The position numbers and the translations under genes were made by a program. A DNA stretch of 5,030 nucleotides from Rhodococcus sp. IITR03 (GTDB lineage: Bacteria; Actinomycetota; Actinomycetes; Mycobacteriales; Mycobacteriaceae), in contig LATQ01000153.1 of NCBI GenBank assembly GCA_001017865.1, forward strand, positions 1 to 5,030, in the 5' to 3' direction. Each line of letters begins with the position of its first letter. Positions within the stretch are counted from its first letter, which is position 1. Below, one piece after another: positions 1 to 5,030 of this stretch. The notes beneath the pieces were generated by a model that searched no databases, was not told the origin of the DNA, and was given only the letters and a program-made list of their open reading frames with translations.

Positions 1-55
1 CGGGCGCCCACTCGCCGTCGCTCCCGCACAGCCGACCCGGTAGCCGCCCGAAGGA

Positions 56-617
56 TCAGGCTGCGGCGTCGAGGTGGCCGTTCAGGCGCTGACGGAGCTG
101 CTCGCGCGGCACGTGTGCTTCCACGAGGCTCCGGTCGCCGGGTCGTCGCTGCGCAGCAGTCCGAGCAGGATGTGCTCGGGGCGGATGACCCGTTCGCGGC
201 GTGCGACCGCCTCCCGCAGCGCGAGCTCGAGCGATTTCTTCGCTGCCCGGTCGAACGGGATGTGACCGAGGCGGTTCGCGATGCCCCGCCGATCGGTGCT
301 CTTCCCGTCGAGCACCCCCTTGCCGAAGGCGGCTTCGAGACGGCTCCGGACCTCGTCGAGATCGATCCCGATCGCTTCGAGCGCCGCGGCGTCCTCGTCA
401 CCGAGCGGGGCGTCGGCGGTGCGGGCGGCCCGGTCGGAGCGGAGCCCGTCGACCGTGAGACCTTCCTCCGCGAGCAGACCCGCAGCGGTTCATCCGCGGC
501 GACAGCGGCCCCGATGAGCAGGTGCGATGCCTCGATCCGGGGATCGCGCACCCGGATCGCCTCCTGTTGCGCTGCGACGACGGCAGATCTGGCACCGTCG
601 GCGAATCGTTCGAACAT
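56..617 (-). CDS. Clp N-terminal (double Clp_N repeat) protein without ATPase domain, ClpC2-like; two apparent frameshifts
   Basis: Corrected length is 187 residues, starting at ATG 617 (MFERFADGAR). It holds two Clp_N repeats. Repeat 1 is about residues 1-60, with ARSAVVAAQQEA followed by IEASHLLIGA. Repeat 2 is about residues 110-180, with IPFDRAAKKSLELALREA, then RPEHILLGLL. This domain is the substrate- and adaptor-docking part of ClpC/ClpA. No AAA+ module, Walker motif or membrane segment follows, so it cannot be an unfoldase by itself. As read, the frame breaks near 477 (GTCTGCTC, where GTC CTG CTC is expected) and near 127 (GCCTCGTG, where GCC CTC GTG is expected). Each needs one extra base, and the last frame ends at the TGA at 58-56. 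The gene starts 5 nt after the stop of the HTH gene, so the two are probably translationally coupled. The likely role is a Clp adaptor, regulator or decoy, by analogy with mycobacterial ClpC2. Domain identity is firm; the role is inferred. Confidence 0.82.
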
Positions 618-622
618 GACGA

Positions 623-837
623 TCACCTGCGCTTCCGATTGTGCTTCTGATGGACCGCCTGGCGGCTGACGCCGAGTTCGTCGGCGATGGCCTGCCAGGA
701 CCAACCCCGCTCGCGGCATTCGCGACCTGGACCTCCTCGAGTCGTTCCAGCAACCGGCGCAGGGCACGCACGGCGCGCAGGCCTACTGCGGGATCGGAGC
801 TCGCGGCGGCAGCGGCGAGGGTGGTGGCTTCACTCAT
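623..837 (-). CDS. Small helix-turn-helix DNA-binding protein paired with Clp_N protein; one apparent frameshift
   Basis: Corrected length is 71 residues, from ATG 837 (MSEATTLAAA) to TGA 625-623. Residues 20-37 form an Arg/Leu/Glu-rich amphipathic helix (LRAVRALRRLLERLEEVQ). Residues 44-66 form a helix-turn-helix: RGWSWQAIADELGVSRQAVHQKH, where SWQAIADELG is the first helix and SRQAVHQKH the recognition helix. The C-terminus is basic (NRKRR). The two halves are in different frames. At 715-716 the sequence reads AAT GCC GCGAG where AAT GCC CGC GAG is expected, so one C is missing. The promoter lies immediately upstream and no leader remains for a Shine-Dalgarno site. The Clp_N gene follows after 5 nt. 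The protein is probably the autoregulator of this operon, binding the TGTCAA-N6-TTGACA repeats over its own promoter. The fold is well supported; the target is inferred. Confidence 0.78.
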
Positions 838-839
838 GT

Positions 840-884
840 TGTCAATATAGGTTGACACCGAGGGCGCGTCAACGAAAATTGACA
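840..884. promoter_or_regulatory. Two inverted-repeat operators overlapping the HTH-Clp_N promoter
   Basis: Site 1 (840-857) is a perfect inverted repeat TGTCAA-N6-TTGACA covering the -10 box. Site 2 (867-884) is CGTCAA-N6-TTGACA, the same design with one mismatch, and it covers the -35 box. The centres are 27 bp apart. Two sites with the same arm and spacer length over both promoter elements point to a dimeric repressor. The downstream HTH protein is the obvious candidate. The repeats are seen directly; the identity of the binding protein is inferred. Confidence 0.65.
844..872 (-). promoter_or_regulatory. Promoter of the HTH-Clp_N operon, probably leaderless
   Basis: On the minus strand a -35 box TTGACG (872-867) is followed by a 17-bp spacer and a -10 box TATATT (849-844). 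Six bases (GACAAC) then separate the -10 box from the ATG at 837. A start about 7 nt below the -10 box falls on or next to the A of the ATG. This implies a leaderless mRNA, which is common in actinobacteria. Both boxes are close to the housekeeping-sigma consensus and stand out in GC-rich DNA. The start site itself is inferred. Confidence 0.72.
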
Positions 885-911
885 GAAACGGAATCTGCGC
901 AGGTGAAGGCT

Positions 912-2006
912 CTACCGGGGCCAGCCGCCGGTGGTCGCGAACTTCTCCAGGACCGCGAGCGGCCCAGCGAGGTCCATCCCCTCCGCAGCGACCCACTCGT
1001 CGGAGAAATAGGTGTCGGCGTAGCGCTCGCCGCCATCGCACAGCAGCGTCACGACGCTGCCCTCCCGGCCCTCCGCGAGCATCTCGCGATCAGCCGAAGG
1101 CTCCCCAGAGGTTCGTGCCGGTCGAGCCGCCCACCTGACGTCCGAGCGCGGTACTCGCGTGCCGCATGGCGGCGATGGACGCCGCGTCGGGCACCCGCAC
1201 CATCCGGTCGACGACCTCGGGCACGAAGGACGGCTCGACGCGCGGACGCCCGATCCCCTCGATGCGCGAGGCATGCCGGTCGCGTAGTCGGCCGATCCCG
1301 TCTCGAACCCGCCGAAGAACGCCGAGTTCTCCGGGTCGACGACGGCCAGCCGCGTCCGGTGACGGCGATAGCGGATGTAGCGGCCGAGGGTCGCGCTCGT
1401 GCCGCCGGTCCCGGCGCCGACGACGATCCACTCCGGCACGGGATGACGCTCGAGACGCATCTGCGAGTAGATGCTCTCGGCGATGTTGTTGTTGCCCCGC
1501 CAGTCGGTGACCCGCTCGGCGTTCGTGAACTGGTCCATGAAGCAGCCGCCGAGCTCGTCGGCGAGCCGCTGCGCCTCGGTGTAGATCTCGGGTGGGCGGT
1601 CGATGTAATGGCACCGGCCGCCCTGGGCCTCGATGAGCGCGACCTTCGCCGGCGAGGTGCGGCGCGGTACGACGGCCACGAAGTCGAGGCCGAGGAGTCG
1701 CGCGAAGTACGCCTCACTGACCGCGGTGGACCCGGAGGACGCCTCGATGATCGGGGTCCCTTCACGGATCCAGCCGTTGCACAGGGCGTAGAGGAACAGC
1801 GAGCGCGCGAGACGGTGCTTGAGGCTGCCCGTGATGTGCGTCGACTCGTCCTTCAAGTACAGGTCGATGCCCCAATCCGCGGGGAGCGGGTAGCGGAGCA
1901 GGTGGGTGTCGGCGCTGCGCTGGGCGTCGGCCTCGATGAGCCGGACCGCGTTGTCGACCCAGTCCCGGGGTGCACTGCGGTCGACGACCGCGCCGGTCGC
2001 CGTCAC
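912..2006 (-). CDS. cds1: PLP-dependent cysteine synthase-family enzyme, probable L-cysteine desulfhydrase (Cds1-like); three apparent frameshifts
   Basis: Corrected length is 365 residues, from GTG 2006 ([10 protein letters not shown]) to TAG 914-912. It is a fold-type II PLP enzyme. The Schiff-base lysine lies in [11 protein letters not shown] (Lys63), the substrate-binding loop is SSGST (residues 90-94), and the phosphate-binding glycine loop is GAGTGGT (about 197-203). A second GGSTGTN and a C-terminal [11 protein letters not shown] follow. The [19 protein letters not shown] segment is typical of the Cds1 subgroup (M. tuberculosis Rv3684), which degrades L-cysteine to H2S, pyruvate and ammonia, rather than of CysK or CysM. 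Single-base losses are seen near 1270 (ATGCCTCG), 1093 (GGCTGATC, GGC CTG ATC expected) and 1085 (GCGAG, GCG GAG expected). Three losses together restore the original frame. The GTG overlaps the DUF4229 stop (GTGA), so the two are co-transcribed and coupled. A cysteine synthase role cannot be excluded. The symbol is by similarity only. Confidence 0.85.
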   Translation of the reverse strand: MTATGAVVDRSAPRDWVDNAVRLIEADAQRSADTHLLRYPLPADWGIDLYLKDESTHITGSLKHRLARSLFLYALCNGWIREGTPIIEASSGSTAVSEAYFARLLGLDFVAVVPRRTSPAKVALIEAQGGRCHYIDRPPEIYTEAQRLADELGGCFMDQFTNAERVTDWRGNNNIAESIYSQMRLERHPVPEWIVVGAGTGGTSATLGRYIRYRRHRTRLAVVDPENSAFFGGFETGSADYATGMPRASRGSGVRASSRPSCPRSSTGWCGCPTRRPSPPCGTRVPRSDVRWAARPARTSGEPSADREMLAEGREGSVVTLLCDGGERYADTYFSDEWVAAEGMDLAGPLAVLEKFATTGGWPR

Positions 2007-2254
2007 CGCCCGTTCTCGCCGCGCATGCGCTTCTCGAGGTCGGCGCGTCGGGCGTCGACGCTCGTCGACCGCGGCGATGCCCTCGTTGACGCGACGCCGC
2101 AGCGACGCGAAGAGCACGAGCGAGACGGGCAGGGCGATGAGCACGGCGAACAGGGCCGCGACGAGGAGGGGGATTTCCACCCCGAATGCCCGAGGAACGT
2201 AGAGAATGAGCAGGGTGAGCACGACCACGAGGCGAGTCGCGCCACCGAGTACAA
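2003..2254 (-). CDS. DUF4229-family small membrane protein; two apparent frameshifts
   Basis: Corrected length is about 83 residues. It has two hydrophobic segments, [16 protein letters not shown] then an [23 protein letters not shown] stretch, separated by a short PRAFGV loop. A charged tail ([17 protein letters not shown], then [14 protein letters not shown]) follows. This two-helix hairpin plus basic tail matches the actinobacterial DUF4229 family, whose function is unknown. As read, the frame breaks near 2231 (CTCGCCTCGTG, CTC GCC CTC GTG expected, one base missing). It breaks again near 2050-2052 (CGACGCCCGACG, one C too many, or two bases missing). The start is uncertain. TTG 2254 and GTG 2245 are in frame, and similarity seems to begin earlier ([12 protein letters not shown]), but no ATG or GTG is in frame before a TGA at about 2314. 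The TGA overlaps the cds1 GTG. Confidence 0.72.
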   Translation of the reverse strand: MYSVARLASWSCSPCSFSTFLGHSGWKSPSSSRPCSPCSSPCPSRSCSSRRCGVASTRASPRSTSVDARRADLEKRMRGENGR

Positions 2255-2308
2255 CGCGACGTCCCGGATCAGGGACCGGTCCCCGCCTGACCGCCGGCGG
2301 CCGTGGCG

Positions 2309-2323
2309 CCCTCACCGTGAGGG
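2309..2323. repeat. Perfect 7-bp-arm palindrome upstream of DUF4229-cds1
   Basis: CCCTCAC-C-GTGAGGG has perfect arms around a one-base centre. It lies about 55-70 bp upstream of the assigned DUF4229 start and far from bldC. The one-base centre is too tight for an RNA hairpin, so a protein-binding operator is more likely. It also contains the GTG (2315) that opens a long frame into cds1, so it might instead be coding if the DUF4229 start is wrong. Confidence 0.4.
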
Positions 2324-2533
2324 TGTGGAGTGCGCTGGGAGGGGGTATCCGAGGGTTCGTTCCGGCGTTCGTCGTTCACCACTCCAGGTTAACCGGCGGC
2401 CCGGACGACGAGCCCCGCGACGATTTCCGGAAGTCGGACATCCGTCCGTTTTGTCTATTACTTCCGCTTTACCAACCGTAGACCGTTCGAGCAACCAGGG
2501 GTATCGGTGCCACCATGGGCTTGGACATCCCGA

Positions 2534-2566
2534 TCGAACAACTCGATCGCGTCGAACAACACGATC
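2534..2566 (+). repeat. Direct repeat (18-bp period) in the bldC leader
   Basis: TCGAACAACTCGATC (2534-2548) and TCGAACAACACGATC (2552-2566) differ at one base of fifteen and are offset by 18 bp. A partial third copy, TCGAGCAAC, lies at 2487-2495. The array ends 24 bp before the bldC ATG. BldC is known to bind head-to-tail on direct repeats, so an autoregulatory site is conceivable, but I cannot match these bases to the known BldC half-sites. Confidence 0.45.
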
Positions 2567-2575
2567 ACGACAACC

Positions 2576-2582
2576 GGGAGGA
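2576..2582 (+). promoter_or_regulatory. Ribosome binding site of bldC
   Basis: GGGAGGA lies 8 nt before the ATG at 2591. It decides the start in favour of 2591 over the longer in-frame reading from 2507, whose extra 28 residues do not resemble the family and would make the protein too long. Confidence 0.75.
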
Positions 2583-2590
2583 CATTCGCA

Positions 2591-2800
2591 ATGAGCGCAC
2601 CCACTTTCAACGGCGCGAAGGAATCCCTGCTGACCCCGGGCCAGGTGGCGGCACTGTTCCATGTGGATCCCAAGACCGTCACCCGGTGGGCCCACGCCGG
2701 CCGATTGGGCTCGCTGCGGACCCCCGGTGGCCATCGCCGCTTCCGTGAGTCCGAGGTCCTGGCGCTTCTCCGCTCCCTCACGACCGAAGCGACGCGCTGA
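2591..2800 (+). CDS. bldC: BldC-family developmental/transcriptional regulator (MerR-like winged HTH)
   Basis: 69 residues, from ATG 2591 (MSAPTFNGAK) to TGA 2798-2800. Nearly the whole protein is one MerR-type winged helix: LLTPGQVAALFHVDPKTVTRW (residues 13-33) is the helix-turn-helix, and LRTPGGHRRFRESEVLALL is the wing and following helix. The sequence and the length (68 residues in Streptomyces coelicolor) match BldC. BldC lacks the MerR effector domain and coiled coil and binds DNA as head-to-tail oligomers on direct repeats. In Streptomyces it holds back development. In non-sporulating Mycobacteriales its targets are little known. It is transcribed divergently from DUF4229-cds1. The reading frame is intact, unlike those of the genes to its left. 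The family call is firm; regulation of the neighbours is only a possibility. Confidence 0.93.
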   Translation: MSAPTFNGAKESLLTPGQVAALFHVDPKTVTRWAHAGRLGSLRTPGGHRRFRESEVLALLRSLTTEATR

Positions 2801-2823
2801 TCCGAGACAGCAGAATCCGCACT

Positions 2824-2843
2824 TCCGGCGTGCACCTGCCGGA
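2824..2843 (+). terminator. Possible hairpin terminator after bldC
   Basis: TCCGGC (2824-2829) and GCCGGA (2838-2843) can form a 6-bp GC stem with an 8-nt loop, 23 nt past the bldC stop. No T-run follows, which is common for actinobacterial terminators but leaves the call weak. Confidence 0.35.
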
Positions 2844-2894
2844 CCCCGGCCGACCACCCGCGGAGCCCACGTGCCGGACCGGGTTCCGCCCACC

Positions 2895-2900
2895 TAGAAT
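2895..2900 (+). promoter_or_regulatory. Possible -10 box for the small membrane protein gene
   Basis: TAGAAT stands out in GC-rich DNA between bldC and the next gene. It fits the actinobacterial -10 pattern TANNNT. No good -35 box is seen 16-18 bp upstream. A start near 2907 would give a leader of about 84 nt. Confidence 0.33.
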
Positions 2901-2978
2901 GTGGACGAACCGGTCTGCGGTCGCCGCGGCCCGGAGGTGCACGGCGAGGGCACGTCCTCGTCCGGCACCGCCACGGTC

Positions 2979-2984
2979 AGGAGG
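2979..2984 (+). promoter_or_regulatory. Ribosome binding site of the small membrane protein gene
   Basis: A perfect AGGAGG core sits 6 nt before GTG 2991 and decides this start over the longer open frame from 2901. Confidence 0.8.
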
Positions 2985-2990
2985 TGCAAC

Positions 2991-3191
2991 GTGCTCTATC
3001 TGTTGGCACTCATCGGTGCGGTGACACTCGCCGTCCTGCTGTGGAAGGCGTACGGTCCCACATCTCGTCCGCCGAGCCGCGTGATGGGTCCGGACGACGA
3101 TCCCGACTTCCTGTGGAAGGTCGATCGCGAGGTGCACCGCCGCCGCAGTGGCGACGGCACCGGCGAGTCCGATCAGGAGCAGGGCGACTGA
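2991..3191 (+). CDS. Small single-pass membrane protein of unknown function
   Basis: 66 residues, from GTG 2991 (read as Met) to TGA 3189-3191. Residues 2-18 (LYLLALIGAVTLAVLLW) form one transmembrane helix or uncleaved signal anchor. No cleavage motif or lipobox cysteine follows. The rest is a hydrophilic, charged tail: KAYGPTSRPPSRVMGPDDDPDFLWKVDREVHRR is its core, ending in a Gly/Asp/Glu-rich stretch. The GPDDDPDFLW segment looks like a conserved motif. I recognise this as a hypothetical protein type found near ccsB and the MinD-like gene in Mycobacteriales (possibly like Rv0530A), with no known function. The excellent ribosome site supports a real gene. It converges on the MinD-like gene with 26 bp between the stops. 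Confidence 0.72.
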   Translation: MLYLLALIGAVTLAVLLWKAYGPTSRPPSRVMGPDDDPDFLWKVDREVHRRRSGDGTGESDQEQGD

Positions 3192-3215
3192 CCGTGCGCG
3201 TCACGCCGAGCGGTC
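3190..3215. terminator. Possible bidirectional hairpin between convergent genes
   Basis: GACCG (3190-3194) pairs with CGGTC (3211-3215), with an inner GCG/CGC pairing inside the loop. It spans the gap between two converging stop codons, the place where a shared terminator is expected. The stem is bulged and there is no T-run, so confidence is low. Confidence 0.3.
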
Positions 3216-3217
3216 TG

Positions 3218-4209
3218 TCACCGCGCGGCGAAACCGTCGGCGATATCGGCGGCGAGTCCGAGCAGGGCGCGCCGCGTACCCGACTGCAATCGGTCCAGAT
3301 CGATCTCCGCCCCCTCTTCGAGGTGGGGGTCGAAGGGTAGGACGTGGACCGCGCGGCACCGCTGTTCGAAGTGCCGCACCACGAGGTCGAGATCGACCTT
3401 GCCCGACCTCGGCCGCACCGCGTTGACGACGGCCACCGACCGCTCGACGAGTTCGCGATAGCCGTGCGCGTCGAGCCAGTCGAGCGTGGCCGACGCGCTG
3501 CGGGCGCCGTCGACCGAACCGGAACTGATGACGACCAGCGTGTCGGCGTTCTCGAGGATCGCGCTCATAGCGGAGTGCATGAGCCCGGTCCCGCAATCGG
3601 TGAGCACGATGCTGTAGAACCGTTCGAGCAGACCCAGCGTCCGTTCGTAGTCGTCGGCGCTGAAGGCCTCCGAGACCGCCGGATCGGTGTCCGAGGCGAG
3701 TACCTCGAGACGATGCGTGTTCTGCGAGGTGTAGGCGCGCACGTCCGCGTAGGTCTCGAGAAGCTTCTGATCGCGCAGCAGCGTGCGCACCGTGGCCGGC
3801 GTCTGTTCGGCCACCTTCTGACTCAACGTCCCGCGGTCCGGATTCGCGTCGACCGCGACGATCCGATCGCCACGCAGCTCCGCGAAGGTCGAGCCGAGCG
3901 TGACCGTGGTGGTCGTCTTGCCCACCCCGCCCTTGAGACTCAGCAGGGCGATCCGGTGGCAGCCGTGCAGCGGTGCACGCACCCGCTCGGCCGTTTCCTC
4001 CTTGCGCTGCTGCCGGGAACTCTCCCCCACGTGGACCCGACCACCCGTCGCCCGGTAGACGACCCGCCGCCAGCCCTTCCGCGGCGGCGCGGCGACCGGG
4101 CGTACCAGTAGCGACGAGTCCAGCGCCGTCCCGCGTCCAATGCGTGTCCGTCGAGCCCCGACGAACCGTTACCGGCCCCATCCACCGCGTTCCCCCCGTC
4201 GACTGTCAC
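3218..4209 (-). CDS. MinD/ParA-like P-loop ATPase (EspI/Rv0530-type); one apparent frameshift near the N-terminus
   Basis: The intact part runs from 4030 to 3218 (270 residues). It has the deviant Walker A KGGVGKTT, a VDANPD switch motif about 24 residues later, and VLTDCGTG for the Walker B region. DGARSASATLDWL and VRHFEQRC follow, all typical of the SIMIBI MinD/ParA class. The match to the C-terminal domain of EspI (Rv3876) is clear. The residues before the GTG at 4030 also look coding in this frame (KGWRRVYRATGGRVHVGES) and align with the GWRHWVHALTRINLG stretch I recall in EspI. That frame has no start codon after a TAA. One base added in the CCC at 4130-4132 joins it to the frame starting at GTG 4209 (MTVDGGNAV), giving about 330 residues. 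The gene begins 24 bp after the ccsB stop. Its client is unknown. It is cytoplasmic, perhaps membrane-cycling. Confidence 0.85.
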
Positions 4210-4233
4210 GGACGACGCGCGACGATAGCAGCC

Positions 4234-5030
4234 TCAGTTGAGCCCGGCGTACGAGTGCAGGCCCGAGACGACCATGTTGATGATGAACAGGTTGAACAGC
4301 ATCGCGACGAAACCGGCGATGTTGATCCAGGCCGCGCGGGTGTTGCGCCAACCGGAGGTCGCACGTGCGTGCAGGTAGGCGGCGTAGACGACCCACGTGA
4401 TGAACGAGACCGTCTCCTTGGGATCCCAACCCCAGAAGCGTCCCCAGGCCGCCTCGGCCCAGATGGCACCGAGGATGATGCCGGCACCGAACAGCGGGAA
4501 ACCGATGATCGTGGTGCGGTAGGCGAGCCGGTCGAGGGTCTGGGCGTCGGGCAGACGCTCGGCGAGCGCCGCGAAGACGCCGCTGCGCTCCTCACCCTTG
4601 GGGAAGCGGATGCGCAGCAGGAACAGCAGGCTCGCGACACCCGAGACGAGGAAGATGCCACTGCCGACGCTGATGATCGTCACGTGGATCGGCAGCCAGA
4701 ACGAGCGCAGTGCGGGAACCACGGGAGCGGCGTCGGCGTAGAGCACGGTCGCCGCGAGGAACATGAGGATCAGGACGGGGACCAACAGGTACACCCACAT
4801 GGTCCGGTAGGCCGGCTTGCGCAGGACGATCAGGCCGAAGATCACGGCGGCGGCGCACGCCATCGCGACGAACTCGTACATGTTGCCGAGGGGGAACCGC
4901 TCGGTGGCCAGGCCGCGCAGCACGATCGAGGCGACCTGCAGTCCGGCGACCACGACGACGAGCGCGCGGCCCATGTTGCCGAGGCGCTGCGACAGGGCGC
5001 GCTTCGGCGCCTCCTCGACACGACCCGGGC
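4234..5030 (-). CDS. ccsB: Cytochrome c biogenesis protein CcsB/ResC (5' end outside the window)
   Basis: 264 residues are visible. The frame is open to the window edge (PGRVEEAPKRALSQRLG...) and ends at TGA 4236-4234. It is a multi-pass membrane protein of the CcsA/CcsB/ResC family, which works with ResB (Ccs1) in System II to move heme across the membrane and attach it to apocytochrome c on the outer face. The WWD signature for heme, WGRFWGWDPKETVSF, is present (codons about 4446-4402). Conserved-type histidines are seen in PIHVTIISVG, YLHARAT and the C-terminal SGLHSYAGLN. ERFPLGNMYEF is another family motif. Six or so hydrophobic segments are visible, and one or more N-terminal helices plus the start lie beyond 5030. 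No frameshift is seen. The neighbouring resA/ccdA/resB genes would be expected upstream, outside the window. Confidence 0.93.
   Translation of the reverse strand, partial: PGRVEEAPKRALSQRLGNMGRALVVVVAGLQVASIVLRGLATERFPLGNMYEFVAMACAAAVIFGLIVLRKPAYRTMWVYLLVPVLILMFLAATVLYADAAPVVPALRSFWLPIHVTIISVGSGIFLVSGVASLLFLLRIRFPKGEERSGVFAALAERLPDAQTLDRLAYRTTIIGFPLFGAGIILGAIWAEAAWGRFWGWDPKETVSFITWVVYAAYLHARATSGWRNTRAAWINIAGFVAMLFNLFIINMVVSGLHSYAGLN

Larger units (their letters stand above)
2255..2590. other. Divergent intergenic region between DUF4229-cds1 and bldC
   Basis: This 336-bp stretch has no convincing gene; open frames crossing it have shadow-like Arg/Pro/Ser composition. It holds an AT-rich patch (2449-2475, TTTTGTCTATTAC and on) that stands out from the GC-rich surroundings and is the likely core of the divergent promoters. 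It also holds several short palindromes (CCCTCAC-C-GTGAGGG at 2309-2323, TTCCGGAA at 2425-2432, CGGAC-N4-GTCCG at 2437-2450) and a direct repeat in the bldC leader. I could not assign -35/-10 pairs with confidence. The true start of the DUF4229 gene may lie inside the left end. Confidence 0.5.

Noticed and set aside
1..55. Possible terminator or gene end downstream of the Clp_N protein
   Set aside because: There are only weak, short complementary segments and no T-run or recognisable coding end. Too little sequence to call.
852..884. Forward-strand -35-like TTGACA boxes at 852-857 and 879-884
   Set aside because: They are arms of the inverted repeats. The matching -10 positions (AAAATT at 875, GGTGAA at 902) are poor, and no plus-strand gene lies downstream.
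2507..2590. N-terminal extension of BldC to 97 residues
   Set aside because: GGGAGGA sits 8 nt before ATG 2591, and BldC proteins are about 68-70 residues with no such extension.
687..2594. A 635-residue plus-strand open frame
   Set aside because: It is the GC-rich shadow of the cds1, DUF4229 and HTH genes. It has Arg/Asp/Pro-rich low-complexity composition, no domain, and crosses both the leaderless promoter and the divergent region.
2515..2748. Possible upstream reading frame from ATG 2515 overlapping bldC
   Set aside because: There is no ribosome site. Beyond the leader it becomes a Pro/Arg/Gly-rich shadow of bldC, and the apparent repeat in its residues comes from the DNA direct repeat.
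3344..4111. A 255-residue plus-strand open frame opposite the MinD-like gene
   Set aside because: The opposite strand carries clear Walker motifs in a conserved ATPase. This frame shows only mirror composition.

Overview
The window is GC-rich DNA with dense, partly overlapping genes. It fits a mycolic-acid actinobacterium of the order Mycobacteriales, most like Rhodococcus or a close relative. The indicators are a BldC regulator, an EspI/Rv0530-type MinD-like ATPase directly downstream of ccsB, a DUF4229 protein, and a Cds1-type PLP enzyme. The order ccsB, MinD-like, small membrane protein, DUF4229 resembles what I recall of the M. tuberculosis Rv0529-Rv0531 block. The species call is inference.

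Layout from right to left. Positions 5030-4234 (minus) hold the 3' part of ccsB, a cytochrome c maturation membrane protein. After 24 bp, a MinD/ParA-like ATPase follows on the same strand (4209-3218). A small single-pass membrane protein (2991-3191, plus) converges on it. bldC (2591-2800, plus) lies just upstream of that. A 336-bp region (2255-2590) separates bldC from a divergent minus-strand pair: a DUF4229 membrane protein, then a cds1-like PLP enzyme whose GTG start overlaps the DUF4229 stop. At the left end is a two-gene minus-strand operon: a 71-residue helix-turn-helix protein and a 187-residue protein with two Clp N-terminal repeats but no ATPase domain. I see no RNA gene, mobile element or CRISPR array.

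The most interesting part is the left operon. Its promoter (TTGACG, 17 bp, TATATT) puts the start of transcription on or next to the ATG, so the mRNA is probably leaderless. Two TGTCAA-N6-TTGACA-type inverted repeats cover the -35 and -10 boxes. HTH plus double Clp_N looks like a two-gene version of mycobacterial ClpC2, and an autoregulated Clp-adaptor or decoy module is the natural hypothesis.

A strong caution applies. Five of the seven protein genes need single-base corrections to read through: nine sites, eight missing bases and one extra base. All can be explained by a one-base length change in a short run of C or G. This looks like homopolymer sequencing error rather than gene decay, and all coordinates and lengths below assume so.
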